The notes beneath the pieces are model-generated. The model worked only from the letters and a program-made list of their open reading frames with translations. It was not told the origin of the DNA and searched no databases. 64,000 nucleotides of DNA, taken from the NCBI RefSeq assembly GCF_900105345.1, contig NZ_FNSN01000003.1:3224001-3288000 (forward strand). The letters are read 5' to 3'. A program made the position numbers and the translations under genes. Source of the stretch: Arthrobacter woluwensis. Lineage in GTDB: Bacteria > Actinomycetota > Actinomycetes > Actinomycetales > Micrococcaceae. Of the stretch, positions 9,605 through 19,365 are shown one piece after another; within the stretch, counting starts at the first letter, position 1, and each line of letters opens with the position of its first letter.

Positions 9605-10663
9605 GTGGCTGACGAAACCACTCCCGCCGACAACGCCCAGCGCTGGATCATGCCCTCGGAGACCGCCGAGCAGGAACGTCTCTGGATGGCCTTCCCGCAC
9701 GAGGGTTACACCCTGGGCGAGACGGCGGAGGACGCCCACGCCGCCCGCACCACCTGGGCCGCCGTGGCCAATGCGGCCGTCAACTTCGAGCCGGTCACCA
9801 TGGTCGTCGATCCCGCGGACACCGAGATCGCCGCCCAGTACCTGGACCCGCGCGTCGAGGTCGTCACCGCGGAGCTCAACGACGCCTGGATGCGCGACAT
9901 CGGCCCGAGTTTCGTCCTGGACGCCGAGGGCCGCCTCGGCGCCGTGGACTGGGTCTTCAACGGCTGGGGCGCCCAGGAGTGGGCCGCCTGGGACAAGGAC
10001 TCCAAGATCGGCGCGTTCGTGGCCGGCCAGACCCCCGCGGAGCTGATCTCGTCCCCGATCGTCAACGAGGGCGGCGGCATCCACGTGGACGGCGAGGGCA
10101 CCGTGCTCCTCACCGAGACCGTGCAGCTGGATCAGGGCCGCAACCCCGGCGCCACCAAGGAGCAGATCGAGGCCGAGCTGGCCCGCACCATCGGCGCCAC
10201 GAAGGCCATCTGGCTGCCCCGCGGCCTCACCCGCGACTCCGAGGAGTTCGGCACCCGCGGCCACGTGGACATCGTCGCCACGCTCTCCTCCCCCGGCACG
10301 GTCCTGGTCCACCACCAGGAGAACCCGGACCACCCCGACTACGAGGTCTCCCAGGAGATCATCGCGCTCCTCAAGGACAGCACGGACGCCGCGGGCCGCA
10401 CGCTCACCGTCATCCCGGTGCCCGCGCCCGCCACCCTCACCGATGAGGAGGGCTTCGTGGACTTCAGCTACATCAACCACGTCGTCCTCAACGGCGCCGT
10501 CATCGCCTGCTCGTTCAACGACGCCAACGACGCCCGCGCCGTCGAAGCACTCTCCGCCGCCTACCCGGGCCGCGAGATCGTCACCGTCGACGCCCGCGAG
10601 CTCTTCGCCCGCGGCGGCGGCATCCACTGCATCACCCAGCAGCAGCCGCGCGCCGCTCGCTGA
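9605..10663 (+). CDS. aguA: Agmatine deiminase / peptidylarginine-deiminase-family enzyme
   Basis: Converts agmatine to N-carbamoylputrescine and ammonia. The 352-residue product has the family's catalytic residues: DAWMRDIGP, FNGWG, the GGGIHVDGEG segment, RGHVDIVATL and the C-terminal GGGIHCITQQQP with catalytic Cys342. GTG at 9605 is preferred because GGAG lies seven bases upstream; the frame is open 45 bases further. Followed by an APC permease, so import and breakdown of agmatine or a related guanidino compound is likely. The substrate is inferred, since close relatives act on other guanidines. Confidence 0.88.
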   Translation: MADETTPADNAQRWIMPSETAEQERLWMAFPHEGYTLGETAEDAHAARTTWAAVANAAVNFEPVTMVVDPADTEIAAQYLDPRVEVVTAELNDAWMRDIGPSFVLDAEGRLGAVDWVFNGWGAQEWAAWDKDSKIGAFVAGQTPAELISSPIVNEGGGIHVDGEGTVLLTETVQLDQGRNPGATKEQIEAELARTIGATKAIWLPRGLTRDSEEFGTRGHVDIVATLSSPGTVLVHHQENPDHPDYEVSQEIIALLKDSTDAAGRTLTVIPVPAPATLTDEEGFVDFSYINHVVLNGAVIACSFNDANDARAVEALSAAYPGREIVTVDARELFARGGGIHCITQQQPRAAR

Positions 10664-10713
10664 CCCATCGCGCCGGGTCCCCGCCCGGCCCGGCCAGACC
10701 CGCCCCTCCGGGT

Positions 10714-10745
10714 CGACGGGCAGGCCCTCACCGGTCTGCCCGTCG
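10714..10745 (+). terminator. Hairpin between agmatine deiminase and permease
   Basis: CGACGGGCAG pairs with CTGCCCGTCG around a 12-base loop. It may lower expression of the permease relative to the deiminase rather than stop it. Confidence 0.45.
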
Positions 10746-10784
10746 CGGCGACGCTGCCGCCTGGCCATGCACAGAAAGCCACCC

Positions 10785-12302
10785 ATGGAACAACATCACC
10801 CCCGCAGCGCCCACCAGGATGTGGACGGCAAAGGGCTCAAGTCCGGTCAGCTCGGCCTGCTCGCGATCGTCGTCATCGGCCTGTCCACCATCGCCCCCGC
10901 GTACACCCTGACCGGCGCCCTCGGCCCCACGGTCCAGGAGGTCGGCGCGCAGCTCCCCATCATCTTCGTCATCGGCTTCATCCCGATGATCCTGGTGGCC
11001 CTGGCGTACCGCGAGCTCAACACCGATTCCCCGGACTCCGGCACCACCTTCACCTGGAGCACCAAGGCCTTCGGGCCCTGGATCGGCTTCATGGGCGGCT
11101 GGGGCCTCCTCGCCGCGAACATCATCGTGCTGTCCAATCTGGCGGGCGTGGCCGTGGACTTCTTCTACCTCTTCCTGGCGCAGGTCACGGGCGTGGAGGG
11201 GCTGGCCGATCTAGCGAGCAATCAGTGGATCAACGTGGCCACATGCCTCGTCTTCGTGGTCGCAGCCGTGTGGATCAGCTACCGCGGCCTGGAGACCGCC
11301 AAGAACGTCCAGTACGTCCTCGTGGGCTTCCAGCTCCTGGTGCTCGGCCTCTTCGCCATCATGGCGATCGTGAACTGGGAGAACTCCGGCCAGGGCATGG
11401 CCTTCTCCTGGGACTGGTTCGACATCACCAAGGTCGACAGCTTCAGCGCCATCACCGCCGGCATCTCCCTCTCGATCTTCGTCTACTGGGGCTGGGACGT
11501 CTGCCTGACCCTGAACGAGGAAGCCAAGGACGGCCGGAAGACCGCAGGCAAGGCGGGCACCATCACGGCGCTGTCCGTGCTGGCCATCTACCTGCTGGTC
11601 GCCATCGCCTGCATCATGTTCGCCGGCATCGGCGAGCAGGGCTTCGGCCTGCGGAACCCCGAGAATTCGGGCAACATCTTCACCGCGCTGGCCTCGCCCA
11701 TCATGGGCCCGCTCGCCATCCTGATGTCCCTGGCCGTGCTCTCCAGCTCGGCGGCGTCCCTGCAGTCGACCTTCATGTCCCCGGCCCGCGGCCTGCTCGC
11801 CATGGGCCACTACGGCGCCCTGCCCAAGTCGATGGCCAAGGTCGACCCGGTGCACTTCACCCCGGCCAACGCCACCGTCGCGGCCGGTGTGATCTCCTGG
11901 GGCTTCTACGCGGTGATGCACATCGTGAGCCAGAACGTCCTCAATGACACCATCCTGGCCCTCGGCCTGATGATCTGCTTCTACTACGGCCTCACGGCGT
12001 TCGCCTGCGTCTGGTACTTCCGGAAGACCCTGCTGGCCAGCCCGCGGAACTTCCTCCTGCGCGGCCTGGCGCCCGTGGTGGGCGGCATCATGCTGTTCGT
12101 CGTGATGATCCAGACCGCGGTCGACTCCTGGGACCCGGCCTTCGGCTCCGGCACCTCCGTGTTCGGAGTGGGCCTGGTGTTCGTCGTGGGCGTGGGGATC
12201 CTGCTGCTCGGCGTCGTGGTGATGCTCGTGATGTCCCGCAAGCGGCCCGAGTTCTTCCGCGGGCAGACGCTGAAGATGGACACCCCGGCACTGGTGGACT
12301 GA
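10785..12302 (+). CDS. APC-superfamily amino acid/polyamine permease
   Basis: 505 residues with about 12 transmembrane segments. The first membrane helix region GLSTIAPAYTLTGALGPT and PDSGTTFTWSTKAFGPWIGFMGGW are typical APC signatures. Start at ATG 10785 (M-E-Q-H-H); ATG 10767 is an alternative. Position after agmatine deiminase suggests uptake of agmatine, putrescine or an amino acid, or exchange; substrate is inferred. It ends against a long hairpin shared with dps. Confidence 0.88.
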   Translation: MEQHHPRSAHQDVDGKGLKSGQLGLLAIVVIGLSTIAPAYTLTGALGPTVQEVGAQLPIIFVIGFIPMILVALAYRELNTDSPDSGTTFTWSTKAFGPWIGFMGGWGLLAANIIVLSNLAGVAVDFFYLFLAQVTGVEGLADLASNQWINVATCLVFVVAAVWISYRGLETAKNVQYVLVGFQLLVLGLFAIMAIVNWENSGQGMAFSWDWFDITKVDSFSAITAGISLSIFVYWGWDVCLTLNEEAKDGRKTAGKAGTITALSVLAIYLLVAIACIMFAGIGEQGFGLRNPENSGNIFTALASPIMGPLAILMSLAVLSSSAASLQSTFMSPARGLLAMGHYGALPKSMAKVDPVHFTPANATVAAGVISWGFYAVMHIVSQNVLNDTILALGLMICFYYGLTAFACVWYFRKTLLASPRNFLLRGLAPVVGGIMLFVVMIQTAVDSWDPAFGSGTSVFGVGLVFVVGVGILLLGVVVMLVMSRKRPEFFRGQTLKMDTPALVD

Positions 12303-12329
12303 GCGGTCCCCTTCCGGACTCACCGTATC

Positions 12330-12376
12330 GACGACGACGGCGCCGCACCCTCCCGGGGTGCGGCGCCGTCGTCGTC
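12330..12376. terminator. Bidirectional terminator between permease and dps
   Basis: A 21-bp stem (GACGACGACGGCGCCGCACCC and its complement) with a five-base loop sits between two convergent genes and can serve both strands. Confidence 0.8.
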
Positions 12377-12390
12377 CTGTCAGGCGGCTG

Positions 12391-12840
12391 TCAGGGCTTC
12401 ATGTTCTCCGCGCCGATGAGCCAGGCCTGCTGCTCGAGTCCCTCGAGCACCGTGTGCAGGAGGTCCGCCGAGGTGGGGTCCTCCTCGTCCACCTGGTCGT
12501 GGACCTTGCGGGTGGTGCCGACGGTGGCGTTGATGGCCGCGACGATGCGGTCGATGGCGTCGTGCGTGGAGATCAGGCCCTCGGGGAACGCCGCGAGGCT
12601 GGTGTCCTTCTCGACGGTGACGCTGCGGCCGTCCGGGACGGCCTCCAGGGCGCGCATGCGCTCGGCGACATCGTCACTGAGGTTGCGGGCCAGATCGATC
12701 AGGACGTCCAGCTGGAGGTGCAGATCGCGGAAGTTCGGTCCCACGATGTTCCAGTGGGCCTGCTTGCCCTGCAGGTGCAATTCGATCAGGTCGGTCAGCA
12801 CGGCCTGGAGATTGGCCGCGAGCGTGGGTGATGCCTTCAT
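12391..12840 (-). CDS. dps: Dps-family ferroxidase / DNA-binding miniferritin
   Basis: 149 residues, near the usual Dps length. The ferroxidase ligands keep the exact family spacing: His29 (in AHWN), His41, Asp45, then Asp56 and Glu60. Dps oligomers store iron, consume peroxide and often bind DNA. ATG start with GGAGGAA upstream. No long basic tail, so DNA binding is uncertain. Convergent with the APC permease. Confidence 0.94.
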   Translation of the reverse strand: MKASPTLAANLQAVLTDLIELHLQGKQAHWNIVGPNFRDLHLQLDVLIDLARNLSDDVAERMRALEAVPDGRSVTVEKDTSLAAFPEGLISTHDAIDRIVAAINATVGTTRKVHDQVDEEDPTSADLLHTVLEGLEQQAWLIGAENMKP

Positions 12841-12908
12841 GCTTCCTCCTGTGTGGTGAATTGTTCCGTACTCATGACGCTATCCCACTTCGGCGGTGGC
12901 GGGACAAC

Positions 12909-13736
12909 TCAGATTCCGAGGAACTCCTCCAGGCGGACCACGGTCAGTCCGGAGGCCTTCTGTGCCTGGTGGAACGCCGCGAGGTCCCGTTTGAATTCCG
13001 GCCGGAAGTGCATGAGGCAGATGTCACCCGGACGCAGGCCGTTGCCCACCTGGTAGTCCATCCGGCCGGCGTTGGCCTTGCACTCCCAGTCGATGACGGC
13101 CTTGAGGCCCGCGGCGGCCACCGCGGTGCGCATGGCGTTCGAGTACGCCCCTCCGGGCGGACGGAAGAGCGTGGGCGTGGTGCCGTAGTGGCGCTTGATG
13201 TAGGCCTGCATCCCGGTCACCTCGCCGAGCTGATACTCGTAGCTCTCGTTGACCATGGAGGTGTTGTGGCTGATGGTGTGGTTCTGGATGCGGTCGCCGC
13301 GCGCCTGGAACTTCTTGAAGAAGTCCGGGTTGCCGGCGATCGCGCTCTTCGTCAGGAACAGCGTGGCCGGGTAACCGTATTCGTCCAGCAGGTCGAGTGA
13401 CTCCTGCGTCTTGACCACGCCGTCGTCGATCGTCAGGAAGACCACCGGCTGTTTCGTCGTCACCCGGGTGACGACCGGCGCCAGGCCGTTCTGCACGGGC
13501 GGAAGCCTGAAGTCACCCACGAAGGTCTTACGGGGTGTGGGGGTGGCGCTCGGTGTCAGGCTCGGCGACGGACTGGCCGACGACGTCGTTCCCCCGCCGG
13601 TCGACGGCACCGGGCCGCCGCTCGTCCTCGCGGTGGAAGGTGCTGGCGGTGAGTCGGCGCAGGCCCCCAGCAGCGGGGCCGTGGCGGCTCCCAGTGCCAG
13701 CAGGGCCGCGCGGCGGCTGATGGATGAATCCGGCAT
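12909..13736 (-). CDS. Polysaccharide deacetylase lipoprotein (NodB fold, CE4)
   Basis: 275 residues. The N-terminus has SRRAALLALG, a possible twin-arginine signal, and a lipobox LLGAC with Cys26. A Ser/Thr/Pro-rich linker (about 30-70) leads to the NodB domain: TIDDG (Asp104, Asp105), NHTISH (His153, His157), FRPPGGAY (Arg192) and LMHF (His243). These are the metal ligands and catalytic residues of CE4 deacetylases that act on cell-wall glycans. Likely anchored outside the membrane. Confidence 0.9.
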   Translation of the reverse strand: MPDSSISRRAALLALGAATAPLLGACADSPPAPSTARTSGGPVPSTGGGTTSSASPSPSLTPSATPTPRKTFVGDFRLPPVQNGLAPVVTRVTTKQPVVFLTIDDGVVKTQESLDLLDEYGYPATLFLTKSAIAGNPDFFKKFQARGDRIQNHTISHNTSMVNESYEYQLGEVTGMQAYIKRHYGTTPTLFRPPGGAYSNAMRTAVAAAGLKAVIDWECKANAGRMDYQVGNGLRPGDICLMHFRPEFKRDLAAFHQAQKASGLTVVRLEEFLGI

Positions 13737-13892
13737 GACTGGTGGTGCCCCCTACGATGACGTCGAGCTGATCATAGATCCCGAAGGTGTCGAAAACCTG
13801 CGTCGAATCGTCCGTATTTTGCGCATGACCGGTCATTACCGATATCGTGTGAGCCGCATCACCGGAAGGTGATGCGGACGCTGTTGATCCGC

Positions 13893-14085
13893 GGCGGGAG
13901 AGACCTCCCGGCACCCCGGGCAGGCGCCGTAGGAGCAAACCCTCCCCGGGAATCTCTCAGGCACCCGTACCGCCGCGGCGAGGCGACTCTGGAAAGCAGC
14001 CCGGTCCGCCGGGCTCACCGACGGTGCAAGCGGCGCCATCCAGCCCGCGGAATCTCTCAGGTCCCATACAGAGCGGGGAGGAACA
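13893..14085 (+). promoter_or_regulatory. Tandem glycine riboswitch upstream of gcvH-glyA
   Basis: Two aptamers: the first with GGGAGAGACCTCCCGG, GGCGCCGTAGGAGCAA and AATCTCTCAGGC, the second with CTCTGGAAAGCAG, CACCGACGGTGCAAG and AATCTCTCAGGTCCC. It is a near copy of the one at 6037-6233, so both halves of the glycine system respond to the same ligand. Confidence 0.95.
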
Positions 14086-14346
14086 CCTGTCATCGTGGCG
14101 CCCTCGCGGCGCCTGAGCCGAAGGGTTCCTCATGTCCGCCGGACCGACCGTCCTCCCTCCCCCGGCCTGGAAGGTCACGCCTCACCGTGACCGCTCCGCG
14201 CCGTTCGGGGAACCGGCAGCGGGACACCCCTCCTCAGCGATGCAGTCAGCATGGCCCTCACCCGTCGTCCCCTGCTTCGGGGGACCGGCGGTCGAACCGG
14301 GCCATGACGCCCAGCGGATGAGCAACAGCGGAAAGAGGTAGTGAAG
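14086..14346 (+). other. Leader between riboswitch and gcvH
   Basis: 261 bases without a convincing gene. A short hairpin GGCGCC/GGCGCC (14096-14112) directly after the aptamers could be the expression platform. Several short open frames exist here, but none has a good ribosome site or recognisable product. The far end holds GGAAAGAGG before gcvH. Confidence 0.5.
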
Positions 14347-14730
14347 ATGAGCACAGTGGACGCCGGCCTGAGGTATTCGGCCGAGCATGAGTGGGTCGCA
14401 GCGGACGGGGACGGCGCGGTGCGCGTCGGCATCTCCGCGGTGGCTGCGGATGCCCTCGGCGACATCGTCTATGTGGACCTGCCCGAAGTCGGCGCGGTCA
14501 TCACCGCCGGGGAGACCTGTGGCGAGGTGGAGTCCACCAAGTCCGTGTCCGATCTGTACGCCCCGGTCTCGGGCGAGATCACGGCGGTCAACGCCGCGGC
14601 GTCGGACGACCCGGCCCTCATCAACAGCGACCCGTACGGCGAGGGCTGGCTCTTCACCGTGGCCGTCACCGCAGAGGGCCCGCTGCTGTCCGCCGAGGAG
14701 TACGCCGCGGCCAACGGAGGCGAACTGTGA
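14347..14730 (+). CDS. gcvH: Glycine cleavage system H protein
   Basis: 127-residue lipoyl carrier that shuttles the aminomethyl group between P, T and L proteins. The lipoyl attachment motif [15 protein letters not shown] places the modified residue at Lys65, and SAEHEWV is at the N-terminus as usual. ATG 14347 is chosen with AGAGG eight bases upstream; GTG 14341 is possible. Its stop overlaps the glyA start (GTGA), so translation is coupled. Confidence 0.96.
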   Translation: MSTVDAGLRYSAEHEWVAADGDGAVRVGISAVAADALGDIVYVDLPEVGAVITAGETCGEVESTKSVSDLYAPVSGEITAVNAAASDDPALINSDPYGEGWLFTVAVTAEGPLLSAEEYAAANGGEL

Positions 14731-16043
14731 GCGCCGCCGTCACCGAGTACGAGCAGGTGGTCCCGGCGTCGCTGAACGCGTCCCTCGCGGAACTGGACCC
14801 GGAAGTCGCGGCGAAGATCGACGACGAGCTGCACCGCCAGCGCGAGGGCCTCGAGATGATCGCCTCGGAGAACCACACCGCGTTCGCCGTCATGCAGGCC
14901 CAGGGCTCCGTCCTGACCAACAAGTACGCCGAGGGATACCCGGGCAAGCGCTACTACGGCGGCTGCGAGCACGTGGACGTCATCGAGCAGCTCGCCATCG
15001 ACCGGATCAAGGACCTCTTCGGCGCCGAGTTCGCCAACGTCCAGCCGCATTCCGGCGCCCAGGCCAACGCCTCCGTCATGCACGCGCTCATCAAGCCCGG
15101 CGACACCATCATGGGTCTGAACCTCGCCCACGGCGGCCACCTCACGCACGGCATGCGCATCAACTTCTCCGGCAAGCTCTACAACGTCGTCCCGTACGGC
15201 GTGCGCGAGGACACCCACACCGTGGACATGGCCGAGGTCGAGCGTCTGGCTCAGGAGCACCGGCCCGCCCTGATCGTGGCCGGCTGGTCCGCTTACGCGC
15301 GCCAGCTGGACTTCGCCGAGTTCCGCCGGATCGCCGACTCCGTGGGGGCCTACCTCATGGTGGACATGGCGCATTTCGCCGGCCTCGTCGCGGCAGGGCT
15401 GCACCCCTCGCCCGTGCCGCATGCCCACGTCACGACCTCCACGACCCACAAGACGCTGGCAGGCCCGCGTGGCGGCATCATCCTGTCCAATGACGCGGAC
15501 ATCGCCAAGAAGATCAACTCAGCAGTGTTCCCCGGTCAGCAGGGCGGCCCCCTGGAGCACGTGATCGCGGGCAAGGCCGTGGCCTTCAAGATCGCGGCGT
15601 CCGAGGAGTTCCGTGAGCGCCAGGAGCGCGTCCTGGCGGGTGCCCGGATCCTGGCCGAGCGTCTCACCCGGCCCGACGTGGCCGGCAAGGGCATCTCCGT
15701 GGTCTCCGGCGGCACCGATGTCCACCTCGTGCTCGTGGATCTGCGCGACTGCGATCTGAACGGCCAGCAGGCCGAGGACCGCCTGGCCGCCATCGACATC
15801 ACGGTCAACCGCAACGCCGTCCCGTTCGACCCCCGTCCGCCGATGGTCACCTCGGGCCTGCGGATCGGCACCCCGGCCCTGGCCACGCGCGGATTCGGCG
15901 AGGCCGCCTTCCGTGAGGTCGCGGACGTCATCGCGGAGGCCCTCATCGCCGACGACGACGCCGACCTCACCGGCCTGCGGGACCGTGTGCAGGCGCTGGC
16001 CGCGGCCCACCCGCTGTACCCGGGCGTGAACGGCCTCAGCTGA
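14727..16043 (+). CDS. glyA: Serine hydroxymethyltransferase
   Basis: 438 residues. Interconverts serine and glycine with tetrahydrofolate and supplies C1 units. The PLP motif [15 protein letters not shown] carries Lys242, and [15 protein letters not shown] and [17 protein letters not shown] are present. GTG start at 14727 overlaps the gcvH stop and has GGAGG six bases before it. Co-regulated with gcvH by the riboswitch. A strong hairpin follows. Confidence 0.97.
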   Translation: MSAAVTEYEQVVPASLNASLAELDPEVAAKIDDELHRQREGLEMIASENHTAFAVMQAQGSVLTNKYAEGYPGKRYYGGCEHVDVIEQLAIDRIKDLFGAEFANVQPHSGAQANASVMHALIKPGDTIMGLNLAHGGHLTHGMRINFSGKLYNVVPYGVREDTHTVDMAEVERLAQEHRPALIVAGWSAYARQLDFAEFRRIADSVGAYLMVDMAHFAGLVAAGLHPSPVPHAHVTTSTTHKTLAGPRGGIILSNDADIAKKINSAVFPGQQGGPLEHVIAGKAVAFKIAASEEFRERQERVLAGARILAERLTRPDVAGKGISVVSGGTDVHLVLVDLRDCDLNGQQAEDRLAAIDITVNRNAVPFDPRPPMVTSGLRIGTPALATRGFGEAAFREVADVIAEALIADDDADLTGLRDRVQALAAAHPLYPGVNGLS

Positions 16044-16049
16044 TCGTCT

Positions 16050-16085
16050 CCGGTGCTGCGCGGACGGGGGTCCGCGCAGCACCGG
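16050..16085 (+). terminator. Hairpin terminator after glyA
   Basis: A 16-bp perfect stem, CCGGTGCTGCGCGGAC with its complement, around a four-base G loop lies seven bases after the glyA stop. Confidence 0.8.
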
Positions 16086-16131
16086 CGGCTACGCTGTTCC
16101 GAACGCGCCACTCGCACAGTTTCACCTGCCG

Positions 16132-16199
16132 CACCGCATCACCCGGCGCACCGCTTCACCCGCTTCACCGCATCACCCGGCGCACCGCTTCACCCGCTT
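16132..16199 (+). repeat. Two exact tandem copies of a 34-base unit upstream of lipA
   Basis: The unit starts CACCGCATCACCCGGCGC and ends CCGCTT; copies lie at 16132-16165 and 16166-16199. Within the unit CACCCG/CACCGC submotifs recur. The array ends 25 bases before the lipA start, so it is in the untranslated leader or promoter. Confidence 0.85.
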
Positions 16200-16224
16200 C
16201 ACCCGACGACGAAGGACCCGTGCT

Positions 16225-17244
16225 GTGACTCTTGTCCCCGAAGGCCGTAAACTCCTGCGGATCGAACAACGCAACGCCGCGACCCCCGTGGAACGCAAAC
16301 CCGACTGGATCAAAGCCAAAGTCCAGATGGGACCCGAGTTCGTCGGCCTGAAGAACCTCGTCAAAAAAGAAGGCCTGCACACCGTCTGCGAAGAAGCCGG
16401 CTGCCCCAACATCTTCGAATGCTGGGAAGACAAAGAAGCGACCTTCCTCATCGGCGGCTCCGAATGCACCCGCCGCTGCGACTTCTGCCAGATCGACACC
16501 GGCAAACCCTCCCCCCTGGACCGGCTCGAACCCACCAAAGTCGCCCGCTCCGTCCAGTCCATGAACCTGCGCTACGCCACCGTCACCGGCGTGGCCCGCG
16601 ATGACCTCGACGACGAAGGCGTCTGGCTCTACGCCGAAACCGTGCGCAAAATCCACGAGCTCAACCCCGGCACCGGCGTGGAACTGCTCATCCCCGACTT
16701 CTCCGGCAAACCCGAACACATCCAAGCGATCTGCGACTCCCAACCGGAAGTGTTCGCCCACAACGTCGAAACCGTCCCCCGCATCTTCAAACGCATCCGC
16801 CCCGCCTTCCGCTACGAACGCTCCCTGGATGTCATCACCCAAGGCCGCGCCCACGGCATGGTCACCAAATCCAACCTCATCCTCGGCATGGGCGAAACCC
16901 GTGAAGAAATCAGCGAAGCCCTGCACGATCTGCACCAGGCCGGCTGCGACCTGATCACCATCACCCAATACCTGCGCCCCTCCGAACGCCACCTGCCCGT
17001 GGACCGCTGGGTCAAACCCCAGGAATTCGTCGACCTCGCCGAGGAAGCCGAAGCCATCGGCTTCCTCGGCGTCATGTCCGGACCCCTGGTCCGCTCCTCC
17101 TACCGCGCCGGACGCCTCTGGGCCACCGCCATGCGCAAAAAAGGCCGCGACATCCCCGCAAACCTCGCCCACATCGCCGACGGCATCCAAGACTCCGGCA
17201 CCACCCGCCAAGAAGCCCGCACCCTCATCGCCACCCAAGCCTGA
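16225..17244 (+). CDS. lipA: Lipoyl synthase (radical SAM)
   Basis: 339 residues. Inserts two sulfurs into octanoyl-GcvH or E2 domains. The auxiliary cluster motif is Cys55, Cys60, Cys66 and the radical SAM motif CTRRCDFC is Cys81, Cys85, Cys88. GTG start after GAAGGA. Its base use differs from neighbours: Glu, Lys and Gln are mostly GAA, AAA and CAA, whereas glyA and gcvH use GAG, AAG and CAG. Placed after gcvH-glyA beyond a terminator, so it has its own promoter; functionally it activates GcvH. Confidence 0.96.
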   Translation: MTLVPEGRKLLRIEQRNAATPVERKPDWIKAKVQMGPEFVGLKNLVKKEGLHTVCEEAGCPNIFECWEDKEATFLIGGSECTRRCDFCQIDTGKPSPLDRLEPTKVARSVQSMNLRYATVTGVARDDLDDEGVWLYAETVRKIHELNPGTGVELLIPDFSGKPEHIQAICDSQPEVFAHNVETVPRIFKRIRPAFRYERSLDVITQGRAHGMVTKSNLILGMGETREEISEALHDLHQAGCDLITITQYLRPSERHLPVDRWVKPQEFVDLAEEAEAIGFLGVMSGPLVRSSYRAGRLWATAMRKKGRDIPANLAHIADGIQDSGTTRQEARTLIATQA

Positions 17245-17258
17245 CGGGATCAGCTGAC

Positions 17259-18073
17259 ATGGAATCCGCGGAAGCCGGCATGCTGTCTTTACATCTCGAG
17301 GTCATCCCGACCGCCGGCATCGTGGAGGCGGTGCGGAAGGCCGTGCCGCCGTCGTCGTCCGGTTCGATCAGCATCACCTGCCTGCCCAAGCACGGGGTGG
17401 ACGCCACGCTCGCGGTGGCCACGGAGCTCGCGCGGGACGGCCACCGGGTGGTGCCGCACCTCGCGGCGAAGGGGCTGGGCAGCCGGGAGCGTCTGCCCAG
17501 GTCCTGGAGGAATGCGCGGACGCGGGCGTCACCGAGCTCTTCGCGGTGGGCGGCGACGCCGGCACTCCGGCCGGGCCGTACGCCGACGGCGAGGCGCTGC
17601 TGCGGGACATCGCGGAGCTGGGCGTCGGCCGCTTCACGCTCGGCGTGGCCGGGTACCCCGAAGGGCACCCGGGGATCCCGGATCACGTGCTCCTGGAGTC
17701 CTTGCGGCGCAAACAGGAGCACGCGAGGCGGATCGTCACACAGATGTGCTTCTCGGCCGAGAGGATCGGCGAGTACGTGACCGGTCTCCGCCGTGAAGGG
17801 GTGGACCTTCCTGTGCGGGCAGGGGTGGCCGGGGCGGTCCCCACGGCACGGCTCGTGTCCCTCGCCGCGAAGATCGGGGTGGGGTCGTCCCTTCGTTTCC
17901 TCAGCGGCAAGACGTCCCTGGCGCGGAACCTCCTGCCGGGGAACCGGTACGCCCCCGAGGAGATGATCGGCCGGCTCGGCGCGCAGTCCGGAATCGACAG
18001 CGTGCAGCTGTACACCTTCAACTCGCTCGACGGGCTCCCGGCACTCGGACCCGGGAGAGCCTCGCGCGCCTGA
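17259..18073 (+). pseudogene. Methylenetetrahydrofolate reductase, frameshifted
   Basis: Two reading frames join into one MTHFR-like (MetF) chain of about 271 residues. Frame one (from 17259) gives SLHLEVIPTAG, SITCLPKHGVDATLA and VVPHLAAKGLGSRERL; after about 17494 the homologous protein continues in another frame with AQVLEECADAGVTELFAVGGDAG and on to 18073. One base, probably a G of CTGGCC, is missing near 17493-17495. The product would reduce 5,10-methylene-THF, fitting the C1 cluster. It is either a genuine inactivation or a sequencing error. Confidence 0.82.
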
Positions 18074-18211
18074 ACCGGAACCGGTCCGCCGGGCCATTCA
18101 CGTCCTGTTCACCCGGCTGTATAGACAAGTGCAGTCAAGAAGCGAATGCCCTTCACTTCGCCTTCCTACGGTGGGACCGTCCCACTCCCCCCGTGAAGGA
18201 TCCACTCCACC

Positions 18212-19246
18212 ATGAAACCCCTCTCCCGCCGCACGGCGATCGCCACCTCCCTGGCCGGCCTGGCCGCCGTGGGCACTGCAACGGCAGCCCAGGCGGCCGG
18301 CGGCTCCGCACCCACCACGTCCGGCTGGGGCCGGGCCCGCAGCGTCTTCTCGGTCATCAGCGACATCCAGGGCGATCTGCACGATTTCGCCATGGCCCTG
18401 CAGGACATCGAGACCACCAACCCCCGCACCCGCAGCGCCGGCCTGGTGATCAACGGTGACATCACCCCGCGCGGCTACGACTTCGAATACACCGACGTCC
18501 GCAAGGTGCTGGACTCCAATCCGCACCCGCGGAACGCCCACTGGGTGATCGGCAACCACGAGTTCTACGTCCCCAAGTGGCTGAACCCCACCACGCTCCG
18601 TCAGGACACCTGGCCGAACGGGTGCACCGAAGAGAAGCTGTACAACAACTTCTACGACTTCACGGGCCGCAAGAAGGTCTACACCGAGGTGGACCTGGGC
18701 GGCGTCCCGGCGCTCCTGCTCGGCACCGAGAAGTACATGCACTACCACGACAGCAAGCTCTGGGACGAGGTGTGGCTGAGCGATGAGCAGTTCGCCTGGC
18801 TCGAGTCGCGCCTGGCCTCCTACGCCCGCCGTCGCAAGCCCGTGATGGTGTTCTGCCACCACCCGCTCCCGAACACCGTCTCCGGCACCCGGAACGCGCT
18901 CTACAAGAGCGATTACCTGCAAGCCGACCGGCTCCTCAGGATCCTGGGCCAGTACAAGAACGTGTTCTTCTTCAGCGGGCACACCCACTGGGACCTGAAC
19001 CTCTCCGACTGGGCCGTGCGCCGCGTGGTGCCGGGCACCGGCAACCCGGAAGGTTTCATGACGGTCAACACGGGCGCCATCCAGACCCTCTGGGAGGACG
19101 ACGGCCACGGCGGCGAGCGCGCCCTGGATCCCCTGGAGGCCAGCGGTCTGCAGGTGGAGGTCTCCCACGACGGCGTGCTGCTCCGGGCCCGGGACTACCG
19201 GCGTCGGCAGTGGATCAAGGAGTTGCACGTCCCGCTGTCCTTCTGA
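18212..19246 (+). CDS. Secreted calcineurin-like metallophosphoesterase
   Basis: 344 residues. A twin-arginine-type signal (PLSRRTAIATSLAGLAAVGTATAAQA) suggests Tat export. The phosphoesterase metal site is complete: SDIQGD (Asp51), NGD (Asp83), GNHE (His116), CHHPL (His216, His217) and SGHTH (His257, His259). Substrate cannot be told from sequence. It follows a gap of 138 bases after the MTHFR remnant and has its own leader with GAAGGA before ATG. Confidence 0.9.
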   Translation: MKPLSRRTAIATSLAGLAAVGTATAAQAAGGSAPTTSGWGRARSVFSVISDIQGDLHDFAMALQDIETTNPRTRSAGLVINGDITPRGYDFEYTDVRKVLDSNPHPRNAHWVIGNHEFYVPKWLNPTTLRQDTWPNGCTEEKLYNNFYDFTGRKKVYTEVDLGGVPALLLGTEKYMHYHDSKLWDEVWLSDEQFAWLESRLASYARRRKPVMVFCHHPLPNTVSGTRNALYKSDYLQADRLLRILGQYKNVFFFSGHTHWDLNLSDWAVRRVVPGTGNPEGFMTVNTGAIQTLWEDDGHGGERALDPLEASGLQVEVSHDGVLLRARDYRRRQWIKELHVPLSF

Positions 19247-19365
19247 GCTCCTCTGAGCTCTTCTTCCGAGCGGCCCGGGCCCTGGCCCGTGCCGAGTGGC
19301 GGCCCGTCCGTCGCACGGAGCAACAATGCTTCCGTGCGGGGGCGGGCCGTCCGTAGTCTGGCAAG

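Noticed and set aside
16132-16199. The 34-base tandem unit as a CRISPR or VNTR locus
   Set aside because: Only two adjacent copies with no spacers; reported as a simple duplication.
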